In this document: positions 11,238-22,199 of the stretch, in pieces
How the letters are laid out: every line of letters begins with the position of its first letter
Position numbering within the stretch: position 1 is the stretch's first letter
Translations under genes and position numbers: made by a program
Notes under the pieces: model-generated
The model's database searches: none
The model's input: the letters and a program-made list of their open reading frames with translations, nothing else
What the model was told of the DNA's origin: nothing
DNA from: Siphonodentalium dalli
Lineage: Eukaryota; Mollusca; Scaphopoda; Gadilida; Siphonodentaliidae
Assembly (NCBI GenBank): GCA_032622095.1
Contig: CP136061.1
Coordinates: 121,780,754 to 121,844,753, forward strand
Direction of reading: 5' to 3'
Length of the DNA: 64,000 nucleotides

Positions 11238-11368
11238 GAGCATGTCTTGTCGTTGACTACGCGGGTATAATGTCCAGTGGGTGCGAATAGTTCACTCCGC
11301 TTCGCGTGGTGAACTATACCCACCCACTGGGCATTATACACGTGTAGTCAACTCCAAGCCCTCTGCTC
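11238..11368 (-). mobile_element. 131-bp hairpin MITE, copy 1
   Basis: A self-complementary 131-base unit starting 'GAGCATGTCTTG' after TA and ending 'TGCTC'. The arms contain 'GTTGACTACGCG', 'TCCAGTGGG' and 'GTGAACTA' and meet at 'CTCCGCTTCGCG'. The same element, equal in length, lies at 37381-37511, where it is flanked by TA on both sides. The TA flank suggests a Tc1/mariner-type target, but this copy's right side reads TG. Confidence 0.8.
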
Positions 11369-11650
11369 TGTTTATTAACTAGAGAACACTGAAAGCAAAA
11401 GGTTGGATACTCATGATTACGTAACATTATACATGTACAAACAGCTGTGTAGTTATTTAGTTCAAGCAACAAATAATATTTCAATTCAAAGACACAGGTA
11501 TTAAATGATATTACTGAGCGTGTTCTGCTCTCAATACCAGTATATATGTACTTCAGGCAGTGGCTATTTATGTCTTATTCTTTCTCAGTATTTATGCTAG
11601 TCGATATTCAAGTCAATACACATGTTTCGGCAGTCATATACCTGGTTAAA
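11369..11650 (+). repeat. dispersed repeat, uninterrupted copy of the 42.7/50.1 kb flanks
   Basis: 'ACTAGAGAACACT', 'ACTCATGATTA', 'CAGCTGTGTAG' and 'GTCTTATTCTTTCTCAGTAT' followed by 'CTAGTCGATATTCAAGTCAA' appear in the same order in the sequence immediately left (42660-42811) and right (50084-51180) of the 7.27-kb element. Here the left and right parts are joined, so this copy serves as an empty site for that insertion. Confidence 0.75.
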
Positions 11651-11699
11651 TATATAAAACATAAACCCATTTTGACGACAGTCCATCTCCAGTTTAACT

Positions 11700-11815
11700 T
11701 AATATTTTGTTTTGGTGGGTGGGCACAAACACATTGGGTTGTGAGGTTGCGGAAATTATATTGTTCGCCCCTATTTTGTTACGCCCCCCCCCCCCCCCCC
11801 GATGCCACATAAAAA
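11700..11815 (-). repeat. poly-C element
   Basis: A run of about 17 C at 11784-11800 preceded by 'GGTGGGTGGGCACAAACAC'. Same composition as the other poly-C elements of the window. Confidence 0.5.
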
Positions 11816-12700
11816 ACTCCAAGTCCATGTTCAAAGAAAAATTATAACTTCTAAAATTAAGACAAAAAGGCTTATAACTCCATCAGTTCTAAGAGGTTAT
11901 CAATGTTGGGTTTTACATTCAATTACCCCTGTGATGCCAGTCATTTAATTCTTCCAGTAATTTAAAGGGGTACTGTGCACTAAATCCGGCCATTTATGGG
12001 ATCATCTCCTTTTATACTCAACAGAATATATGAAACAAATGAATGAATTGAGCCATGGATTAGTTCAAAAATATGTCCATGTGCTCTATGAACGATGCAA
12101 ACAACATAGTTAATTATTTAGGATGCAGTCCCCCATTAAATGGACGAATATTGAAAGATATACATATTTCCAGTATTATTCTATGATGTTCATACCTTGG
12201 TAGATAGGTATGGAATTTCTAGGAACTACTCATATAATAAAAAGCTGAGTATTTGAACATAACTTGCTCATTGATAGAAAACAAGTACTCATATTTGTGA
12301 TGATAGCAACTTTTGAATTCGGGATTTCCGTTTCTGCCATTGCAAAAATACATTGTATTTTGTCGGTATGTTCTTCGGTATTCTACATGTTATTAGTTAT
12401 TGGAACAGATGCAAATGGAAAAGTATACATATAAAACACCTAATCGGAGCTAGTCACCACGTTATAGAGAATATGCCCTGCTATGCATACACATGTTTTT
12501 CCCGTGTTTTAAATTACTGGTGATGTGGGTAACCTATGGGCATGGATGCTAAATTAGCGAGTATTGGGTGATTTTCTGAGATTTCTGATTAAGCTTATAT
12601 ATGATTGGCATTCCATCCACATTGTTATTTAAAACATTTCACACCCTTTGTCCACCTTATCCTGCTATTTTCACTTTTTCATCGTGAGTGTGGGGGTGTG
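11816..12700. other. unassigned sequence
   Basis: No gene or defined repeat. 'TTAAAGGGGTACTGTGCACT' at about 11963 resembles a TTAA-type terminus, but no matching inverted end was found. Confidence 0.45.
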
Positions 12701-12910
12701 GTGGATCCCTAAATGCTCTTGGAATAACAAATGCATAAATTGAGGGGTGGGTGTCCGAGATCAGACAGGAAGACAATTGCGTTCCCAGGGTGGTGGGTCC
12801 CAAAAATTAAAAAAATTAAAATTTCAATCTTCTATCCTAGATTTGTTTCCAGTCACCACCCCCCCCCCACTGGGGGCCCATCGCTCCTGCTAAATACGTC
12901 CGAAATCGTA
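12701..12910 (+). repeat. poly-C element
   Basis: 'GAGGGGTGGGTGTCCGAGA', 'GGTGGTGGGTCCC' and a C run at about 12858-12868 belong to the poly-C/G family. The 67-codon frame across it is not gene-like. Confidence 0.5.
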
Positions 12911-13287
12911 AAATCGTCCAGTGCGCATCGATAAATGCTAAGTTGCCCTCTCTGCAATTTTATAAAAATTAGTGTGACGGCACTTAAAATGGTAAGTATT
13001 TTCTAAAAAATCAAAATTATTCTTTCAAAATTGAATTGTGATTTTTCAATATCACCGTCTGTATCCGTGTGTGTTGAATTTGAATTGTAGAGCTCACGTA
13101 AGATTGAACAATCAGGAGTTTATCACTTCTTTTTCGACATTTTACCGTAACCTTCGGCGATAAGGTTTGTTTTTAGACAAGAAATGTGACATTCCAATGG
13201 GCAACTTGGCAAGCCATAGTTTTCTGGTAAGTTTGTTATCTCCGGGACACGAAAATGCAAGCATATACACGGACAATATTAACAGGT
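12911..13287. other. unassigned sequence
   Basis: AT-rich spacer to the left of the foldback element. Nothing recognised. Confidence 0.45.
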
Positions 13288-15820
13288 CTACAGGTGGGGT
13301 GTGTCTTTTTACCGGATTCCGGATCCCGGATTTCGACCCGGATTTAGGTGTCTTTTTACCGGATTTCGACCCGGATTCGGGTATGAATTTCATGCTTGTT
13401 TTATCACACATTTAACCCATTAAAAGTCGTTTCTGACACGATTAAACCAATATAGGGCTGTCGTGCTCATTCAACCCGATTAAGCGTATTTAAAGGTACA
13501 TATCGTGCCCGGATCAGCATACTTCTTATGTTTTCATATAGACACGACGGTTGGATTGATTTTACGTGATCATGATGGCATTTAAGGGAACACACCATGT
13601 CCGGATCCGAATTAATTATCTCGTAATTGTTGATCATATTTAAAGGTAGATATCATGTCCGGATCCGGTTTTTCTCTTTCTCTCTTTTTTCCATATAAAT
13701 TATCGTCTTTTTGATATATTAAATGTCACGTGGAACAAAGTTATAAGTTGATTTTGAGACGTTATACTAGGCTGTTGGATTGATTTCACGGAATGATTAT
13801 CGCATTTAAAGGTACACACCATGTGCGGAACCGAATTAATTTCCACGTATTTACTGATAATATTTAAAGGTACAGATTATGCCCGGATCCGGATTTTGCT
13901 TCTTATAAAGTAATGCTTATTTAATACAATAAATGTAAACTGAGTCGCGTGGAACTAGGTTATAGATGTTGATGTTTAGGTCAGATCATTCCGGATTCGG
14001 ATACGAATAGTTCTTTTCTATTTAATGGCAGCTGAGCCACGCGGAACTCAGTTTATTTGGAAACGGTGAACATGGCGCTTGGATTGATTTCACGCGAGAA
14101 TGAGCCCATTTACAGACAAACTATATGCCCGGATCTGGATCCGGATTTTATGTGTCTTTTTCTAATTTCGACCCGAACCCTGATCTAAATTTTATGTTTA
14201 TTATAACCCATGCGGAACTCAGTTTATTTGGAAACGGTGAACATGGCGCTTGGATTGATTTCACGCGAGAATGAGCCCATTTACAGACAAACTTTATGCC
14301 CGGATCTGGATCCGGATTTTATGTGTCTTTTTCTAATTTCGACCCGAACCCTGATCTAAATTTTATGTTTATTATAACCCATGTTTAACACATTAAAAGA
14401 CATTTCAGACCCGCGAAAACATGGCACAGGTTGCGTTTAACAGTAATATCATTCGGATTGAAATAAATTGACTTGCTTTTGTGAAGATTTTTTGTTCTCC
14501 AGCCCACAAAAAAAACCTGGTGCAGTTTAAATGGTTTATTGTTTTAGTTCGATTATAAACGATTATATTTGTGATACTAGTAGTATTACTATTGTAAATT
14601 CGATATTTAAGCCGGTTTAAGTGAGATAGATGTACGACTTGTATTAAGCGTTTTATGTCACGACGCCCGAATCGTTATAAAAAAACACGGATAGCATATT
14701 CATCACATTGCAGCCCGCTACTGTTTATACAGTGATTATATAGTCTGGCCGCCCGAATCGTTATAAAAACACTGCTAGCATATTGATCCCGTTGCAGCCA
14801 GCTACAGATTTTATCTAGTTTTAAAGGTACAGACCATGCCCGGATCCGGTTTAAAAAAAAAATAATCTCCATATAAATTAACGCCTATTTAATATATGAA
14901 ATGTCAGCTGAGTTAAGAGGAAGTTAGAAGTTGATTTTGAGATGTTAGACCCGGCTGTTGGATTTATTTCACGGATCACGATCACGATGATCGCATTTAA
15001 AGGTGCATGCCATGCACGGATCCGAATTAATTATCGCGTATTTATTAATCATTTTTAAAGGTACAGATTATGCCCGGATCCCGATTGTTCTCCTTTCACT
15101 TATAAATTAACTCCTATTTTATACATTAAATGCCAGCGGAGTCACGTGGAACCAGGTTCCACGCGACTCAGTTTACATTTATTGTATTAAATAAGCATTA
15201 CTTTATAAGAAGCAAAATTCGGATCCTGGCATAATCTGTACCTTTAAATATTATCAGTAAATACGTGGAAATTAATTCGGTTCCGCACATGGTGTGTACC
15301 TTTAAATGCGATAATCATTCCGTGAAATCAATCCAACAGCCTAGTATAACGTCTCAAAATAAACTTATAACTTTGTTCCACGTGACATTTAATATATCAA
15401 AAAGACGATAATTTATATGGCAAAAAGAGAGAGAAAAAAAACGGATCCGGACATGATATCTACCTTTAAATATGATCAATACTTACGAGATAATAAATTC
15501 GGATCCGAACATGGTGTGTTCCCTTAAATGCCATCATGATCACGTAAAATCAATCCAACCGCCGTGTCTATATGAACAAATAAGAAGTATGCTGATCCGG
15601 GCACGATATGTACCTTTAAATACGATTAATCGGGTTGAATGAGCACGACAGCCCTATATTGGTTTAATCGTGTCAGAAACGGCTGTTAATGGGTTATATG
15701 TGTGATAAAACAAGCATGAAATTCATACCCGAATCCGGGTCGAAATCCGGTAAAAAGACACCTAAATCCGGGTCGAAATCCGGGATCCGGAATCCGGAAT
15801 CAGACACACCCCTACAGGTG
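13288..15820. mobile_element. 2.5-kb foldback transposon with 9-bp target duplication
   Basis: Element 13297-15811 begins GGGTGTGTC and ends GACACACCC. It is flanked by the perfect 9-base direct repeat CTACAGGTG (13288-13296 and 15812-15820). The arms, about 13297-13961 and 15150-15811, are reverse complements over some 660 bases with few differences. Both arms and core repeat the phrase 'TTTAAAGGTACA' followed by 'ATGCCCGGATCCGG'. The core holds a 171-base direct tandem duplication (14041-14211, 14212-14383). Nine-base duplications are known for foldback (FB) and Mutator-like elements; this one has no transposase, so the superfamily is inferred. Confidence 0.9.
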
Positions 15821-16254
15821 GCACATTAAAAGACAAGCATACGGTGGCTCCAGTGCGAAATTTTTATGACTCCAGTTCGAAAACGAACAAAAATGACAAG
15901 CTCCAGTGCGCACCCACGATAAATAATTTCGATATTGCACATAATTCATCGAGAATTTAGTAGATTATAGGCGTTATAGCCGAGCATAATGACATTTTAA
16001 CTAATATTTGTGCACAAATTTGTCTCTTTGCAGAGCAAATATAGATGTTATATTGCAAACTATATAAGGTGGACAAGTGTCAAATAGTAACAGAATTGTT
16101 CACTTTATGATGCAAACCTGACATTTGGCATGAATGGCAAGTGTATGTCAATTATGAAGACTGACTTTTTTCCGATAAACCAATCACAATGGTCGACATA
16201 TTCAAAATGGCCGTCACTTTTACGAAATGGCTGCCGTTTTCAGCTTTTACTTAA
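15821..16254. other. unassigned sequence
   Basis: No gene recognised. 'CCAGTGCG' recurs a few times; no defined element. Confidence 0.45.
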
Positions 16255-17445
16255 CGTATACGACGAATTAGTCCAAGTCTTCTTGTACTAAAACCAGCTA
16301 ATATATTGGGATGGCGATGCTGGTCTTTAGTCCAAGACCGCTTGTATACCAATCCTTTGACACGACTTACGCCCACGATCTGTGGCGGGAATTTGTGGTG
16401 TATTTTACTGGATTTACCTAGCAAATCAATACATGATGCTATATGCATCGGAAAGGCTTACATCTTATGGTCATAATGGTGTATAATAATCTAACTTTAA
16501 TGTTAAATTACACATAGAATATTCCGGTTGATTGCCACACACATCGATTTGTTTCTCTGTTTGTTTACATTTTAACCGAAAGCCGAAGTGGTCCGAATAA
16601 GTTCGGCATAATCCGCTGTTTGTTCTACTAATTCTACTTTCCGTTTCTATATATAGCGCGGGTTTTCCGAACAAAAATAGCGAAAACCGATCGCCCGAAA
16701 GTCCAGTTTTCTATGTGCTTTCAGAACAATTCCCGCACTAAAAACTTAATGACATAATGGAGGATCAGAACGGTAGTTTTGTTGACAATTTTCGCAAGCA
16801 ACTTGTCAAAATTGGAGCAAATTAGAACTCTTGTGTCTGACTTGCCATGCGTGATGTGCATTTGACATCTGTGTTGATAAAATAATCGGAGAACCGAATC
16901 ACACAGTTTCGAAATATAGTTCTTCCATTTTAGTGAGACTTTTCAAACTTAAGGTTCATTTATTTAGTGTATTACATTTATATCTCCAATGTTTAATTAA
17001 TCTATTTATTATTTTATTTATTGACACACATAATTACGATTACAATGGAGAATTCATCGTAATTTGCGTTGTTGTCCAAAATCTACGGAATATTTTCAAC
17101 GGAAAATGCCGAACGCAGTTCGCAAGGTCAACTGAGTTCGCATACTTTAAAAAATATGTAAACACTGCGGCAAATGTTTCTTTTCACATTAAATTACCGC
17201 TTTCAATTCACAACCGATGTGGGTTTCAGATAAAATAGCATGTCTTCTGCGGAAACTATCCGTTTATTGTAGCAATTGTGATATTTTATTTCATATAATT
17301 GTGGTTTTATTTGAGCGGATCACTAACGCTTAAGTCCTGTCAAAGGAATGCATGGGCCTGGAACTCGGACTAAAGACCGGCACCTCCATCCCGATATCTT
17401 AGCCGGCTTTAGTACGAGAAGACTTGGACTAACGACGAATGTGAC
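16255..17445. mobile_element. possible TIR element with ~115-bp inverted ends
   Basis: Sequence at about 16262-16375 ('TTAGTCCAAGTCTTCTTGTA', 'CTGGTCTTTAGTCC', 'CCTTTGACA') recurs inverted at about 17335-17440 at lower identity. The two ends enclose about 960 AT-rich bases with no recognisable protein. It could be an old non-autonomous DNA transposon or two independent inverted insertions. No clear target duplication was seen. Confidence 0.5.
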
Positions 17446-18890
17446 TTCTATTCCTTATTTTAATATTTTAATATTTCGCTCAAAAAAAGGGTGTTGTATG
17501 ACGGCCGCAAGACTCTATTTCCACACTCCCCACCCAATCCAACATGGCCACGGTCCAGAGTGATTTAAATAGGGAACCCATGCCAGTTCTCGGCCCTTTG
17601 TCGATTTCGGTCGAACAAAGAGTGGTGTAGGTTTGCCCCCAAGACACCCCACTATTCAACAAACACATTCGATTAAAAATGGCCGCCGTCCAGACGGGTC
17701 CAAAATAGGGGATCAATGGGTTTGAATTTTCCAACCAACCTGACACCACCTATAATGTTGGTATATTTCCAATTGATAGCAATTTCAGACAAATATTTGG
17801 AATATATACAGAAACGATTTGCAAGAGTTGGTCTAAAACAACATATGTCCCACTAATTAGTTGTTGGAAAATCAACCAACTAACAATTTCAAACTATTAA
17901 GTGGTGTAAAATTTCCAACAAAGTATGTGAGGCATGAAATTTTCAGCTGTTGAATATTTTGACTAAAGTTGGAAGGTTAGTCCCCCTCAAACCCCCTGTA
18001 ACCCACGTCCCTGTGGCGGAATACACCCCTATGATAATATCGCCGGCGGCACGTCCCTTCAAATAAAAAAAAATAGCTTCATGGAAGCCGTGAAGTATCG
18101 AAATCAACATGAAAGCACACTGAGGTAACGATTTCGGACTGGTGCGCTTTCGCCGAATGTGCACCTGTCGTGTAGCTTGTTATAAACCGCAAAGGCAACG
18201 TTTCATTTTGTGATATTTTATAAACTTTATTTAACAAACTTACAAACCCCACATGACAATGATTTTGGTTGGCAATATTAAATACAATACCAAGATGACA
18301 ATAACTGATGATGGTAGTAAAATTGAGCACATGATCCACTCAGAATGCTTTCGGATTTGTTACAGTAAAAAGCACTGGAAATTATGAGGTTGGGAAAAAT
18401 ACAAAGAATTTCAGGTTTATTGAATTCTGCGGACCAAGAGCCGCTTTCCGTATACAGAATTGCCTTTAATTGACGGGGAAACGTAATGTTCTTATATAAT
18501 CTTGTCACATTTATGCGCCCTGAGCTCAATTTCTGGGCATGGTATAGACTTTATCTCGCCGGAAACGCACAGGAGCCTGGCGATTGCGCACTGGACGATT
18601 ATTCGATTTCGGACCGATTTAGCAGGACCGGTGGACCCCCAGTGACCCCCTGTATACTGAATTAAAAAAATTCCAGATAACCGACCGTGAATAATTATGA
18701 ACGCAACATTGAAAGCGCAATCACTGAGCCACCCCCTCCCCTTTGAAATACCTCATAACGGACAGCATCCATACGAAATTTCATTGAGACTCATAAGGTA
18801 ACCAGTGGTTGGGAGACATGTATATGCATATATAGACTGTGAAAAATAATTATTTCAAACCACAAAGAACTTTTAACGAGGTGTAATTTG
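17446..18890. other. unassigned sequence
   Basis: Low-copy-looking sequence with scattered 'ATGGCCGC' and 'CCCCCTGTA' phrases. It includes the downstream flank of the zinc-finger gene. No coding exon was recognised. Confidence 0.45.
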
Positions 18891-18896
18891 TTTATT
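18891..18896 (-). terminator. candidate polyadenylation signal of the zinc-finger gene
   Basis: TTTATT on the plus strand reads AATAAA on the minus strand, about 365 bases past the stop codon of the zinc-finger frame. This is only a position-based candidate. Confidence 0.3.
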
Positions 18897-19048
18897 ATCA
18901 AAAGTAGGAAGATATTCAACTTTTAGGAAAACAAACTTGTACTTTATATTACTAATGAAGAAAGTTATTAATTTCAGTTTTACTAGCTGGAAATTTCTCA
19001 CTCTTGTTAATTTGGGTATGACTTTTCTAACAAAGAGAAATTGTTTTC

Positions 19049-19066
19049 ACCCCCCCCCCCCCCACA
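19049..19066. repeat. poly-C run
   Basis: A homopolymer of about 15 C in the presumed 3' flank of the zinc-finger gene. Length is unreliable in most sequencing methods. Confidence 0.7.
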
Positions 19067-19260
19067 ACCCCAATTATTATGTACCCATATGCCGTATAGG
19101 TGTAACACAAGGTAGTAGGTATACAGGAACTTGAAAAAACAACATTAAGTAATGTTATAACAAAAGGTATGAGGGCCTCGGCATTGACGGGTCAATGACA
19201 ATTACAAATTTGAAATTGAACGCCAAATGCAGTCGGTTTAATGCCTGATTTAACAACACT

Positions 19261-21198
19261 CTACACGGAATTGATGGAATCAGTATCATTAAAACTGTCA
19301 TCCCCTCCAATATTGATTTCAACTGCTTGTTCGTTATTATCTGGTTCAGTTGCACCCCTCAATGGTACTGGTGGTTTCAATGAACTTAAATTTGCCAGAA
19401 TAATCATGTTCGCATCTTCACATTTAACATCCACTTTTTGTAAGTTGTCGCAAGATTGACCATCAATATTGCTCGAGTTAATTGATAGAGTCATCGGGGA
19501 CATTTCAATCATCGAATCTTGGTGTTGAGTGTCACTTTTCTCGTTTTTCTCATGCGAATTTCCACTTTGAATCTCATCAGCTGTGTGAGATAATTCTGCA
19601 GGCATTTGTGTGATCACAGAATTGAGAATATCCTGTTCTTCAACTGGAAATGGTTGTTGTGGGACTAGTGTAGGTATGTGGGCACTATCATAATATGTTA
19701 TAACAAGAGTTTTGTCATGACTCAGATCTCTGTGCAGTAGTCCTTGTAACAACGATGTTTCGTGGTGTGAGTTTTTGAGAAAAAAATCTTCTACATTTAC
19801 TACACCTGAAACACCATGACTGAGAGCCGTTTTGCCTGTGATAATTTCAGTTGTTTCATGTGATCGTGTACTGGTAGCTCCTCCACTCTGCAGTTCACAT
19901 TTGTTCTGATTTGCTTCAGGATTACTCTCATTTAATTCTGGTTCTTCATCCTTTGCGATTGTGACTTTATTTGTATCTCCACATATTCCAGAATCGTCAA
20001 CCTCGGATGGCACATTCACATTTACTTTTATTTCAGCTGTCTGTGCCAACATTGCATTTTCATTTTCCATGGTTGTCCATGCATTCTTCAGATGCTTGCG
20101 ACTTTTTAAATGACGCATGAAATTATCTCTTGCCCTGAACTCATTGTCGCAGACTTTACATGAGAATTTTTTTTCATCACGATGCGTAAGTAGGTGCCTC
20201 TCAAAGGAAGACTTGTGAATAAATTTCGCATTACAAGTTGAACAACAGAACTCCTTATTTCCAATATGTATTTTCATATGCTGCCGCAAGCCATTCATCC
20301 TACTGTAAAAATTGGAACACTCAGAACACTTGAATCTTTTCTCTTTTGTGTGCGTCAATTCGTGAGATCTCATGTTGGATATATGCGAGAAGCCACGCCC
20401 ACATTCAGGACATTCAAATGGCTTGTCGATCAAATGTGAACGTCGATGCTGGTCAAGGTTTACTTTGTCTCGAAAAACATCCGAACATATATCACAGAGG
20501 AACCTACTAGGTTTATGCGTATTTGTGTGCAGCTTCAATGTATGATGATCAAAGAAAAATCCGTCACAGTGTTTACAGAACAGGTTTTTGCCATCCCATA
20601 TCACACATTTGCATTCTTCACATAATACGCTGCATGGTTGAATATGGGCTAGCTTCAAGTGCCTCATAAGCAGTGTCTTCTTAGCGAAAACGGAAGAACA
20701 GCTTACACATTGTAGAGGTAATTCATCTACATTACTATTATGAATTTGGAGATGTTTCAATATTTCGCTTTTCGACATTGGATCGGCATCACAACATTGA
20801 CACTTAAACATCTCAACTACATCAATAGCAGCGTCGCATGATGTACACGTATTCGAGGCAATTTGAAGCTTATTACTTTCAACCAATTCTCCGGAAGATT
20901 GTATATCACAATCTGATTGTATAGCCTGTTCCATCATATGATTCTCTGTAGAGTCATTTTCACACATGATATTTTTGCCTGTTTCCGAGTTTTGATATTC
21001 CGGTTCATCATTAATCCTTTCTCGGACTGCTTTCACATCTCCATCAAGTTCTTGCTCCTTACTTGCAGTTTCATCAACGTGTTTCTGTTTAGCATTTTTT
21101 CTCAAACACCTGTTCTTAGAATATTTCAAAGGAATCTTCTGAGTCGAGTGTTGTTTTGAACACCCTTCGACTGGTGTAGATTCAATATGTTCACCCAT
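19261..21198 (-). CDS. C2H2 zinc-finger protein, eight fingers (putative transcription factor)
   Basis: An uninterrupted 645-codon frame. Its ATG sits in a strong eukaryotic start context (ACC before, G after) and it ends in TAG. Eight C2H2 fingers fill residues about 131-369: Cys pairs at 133/136, 164/167, 208/211, 235/238, 263/266, 291/294, 319/322 and 347/350, each followed by a His pair; the last pair is spaced H-x5-H. Finger 3 is preceded by an extra Cys cluster (C193, C196, C198). Linkers such as HLIDKPF and HTKEKRF are only loosely like the classical TGEKP linker. The N-terminal 130 residues are polar and carry a further CxxC (118-121). The C-terminal 275 residues are acidic, Ser/Asn-rich and probably disordered. 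Proteins of this build bind DNA in the nucleus; target and orthologue cannot be named from sequence alone. 5' non-coding exons are possible but unseen. Confidence 0.93.
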   Translation of the reverse strand: MGEHIESTPVEGCSKQHSTQKIPLKYSKNRCLRKNAKQKHVDETASKEQELDGDVKAVRERINDEPEYQNSETGKNIMCENDSTENHMMEQAIQSDCDIQSSGELVESNKLQIASNTCTSCDAAIDVVEMFKCQCCDADPMSKSEILKHLQIHNSNVDELPLQCVSCSSVFAKKTLLMRHLKLAHIQPCSVLCEECKCVIWDGKNLFCKHCDGFFFDHHTLKLHTNTHKPSRFLCDICSDVFRDKVNLDQHRRSHLIDKPFECPECGRGFSHISNMRSHELTHTKEKRFKCSECSNFYSRMNGLRQHMKIHIGNKEFCCSTCNAKFIHKSSFERHLLTHRDEKKFSCKVCDNEFRARDNFMRHLKSRKHLKNAWTTMENENAMLAQTAEIKVNVNVPSEVDDSGICGDTNKVTIAKDEEPELNESNPEANQNKCELQSGGATSTRSHETTEIITGKTALSHGVSGVVNVEDFFLKNSHHETSLLQGLLHRDLSHDKTLVITYYDSAHIPTLVPQQPFPVEEQDILNSVITQMPAELSHTADEIQSGNSHEKNEKSDTQHQDSMIEMSPMTLSINSSNIDGQSCDNLQKVDVKCEDANMIILANLSSLKPPVPLRGATEPDNNEQAVEINIGGDDSFNDTDSINSV

Positions 21199-22199
21199 GG
21201 TTGGTTGGATACGTTGGCATTAAATAATTTCCTTCTTATGAATATGGTTTCTTTGTTTTGTCATAAGTCCAGCCCAAGATTTCTTTACTAAACCAGTATT
21301 TCTCAATCTGGCAGAAATTCTTGTGCCATCAGTATTTGAGAACTCCATCGTCAAAATGTTTTGTCAGTATTAGACAGAATATATTGGAACAGTCATACCC
21401 GTCCACTGCAAACAGAAATCAGTATACCACAATCGTGAAGAAAGTGTTGAATAGTGTGGTGCTTGGAAGTGCTCAGATGCATGTCATCATAGAGTTGATT
21501 TAAACTTTGCAATGTGTATGCTACCTGTATCTAGTAGAATATCGAACACATTGCACATGCATACACGTGTATACATCTTCAATACACTACATGACTCGCT
21601 GCTTTAGTGGTGGCCTCGTCCTTCTCATCTTGCTGTCGTCCCTAAAAAAAGAAATGCGGACAAATATATTATATTTGAATAAACATTTAAACATATACAT
21701 GTGTCAATTGCAGAATGTACATACAGGCTCACGTGACCAATCTTTGTTCAAGGGTAGAGTTAGATGTTATTAATAGTATACATCATGTTGATACCTAATC
21801 AAGCTGTGTCAATGACGTTGGCATTGCCCAGTCCAAGGAATGCATACATGGCTTTGAAAATACACATAAGTGTCGCTCAGAGTGGACTCGTAAAATAAAA
21901 TATTGGCCTCAGGTTCTTCTTTTTTGTTTAAATCAAATCGATGATCCAGTTTGTCACGTGACGTATTTTTTATCAACCGACGTCCTGCTTTCATGTTTCA
22001 CACTGCGAATGCGTGAGTGTAAATATGAGGCAATTAAGGAGGAGGTCAAGTGGTCAATTTCGAACCACAGTCGAAATAAATGACAGTGTAGCTCAAGTTG
22101 TGCTCAACCTTGGGGATGCGTTAATCATTTTATGCTGAGCAGTCAATAGAATGATAAAGAGGACAGTCAGAAAGTTTCAGTAAATGGATTGTATTTGTG
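21199..22199. other. upstream flank of zinc-finger gene
   Basis: It should hold the promoter or 5' non-coding exon of the minus-strand gene, but no TATA box or CpG-rich block stands out. Small plus-strand frames here are not gene-like. Confidence 0.4.
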
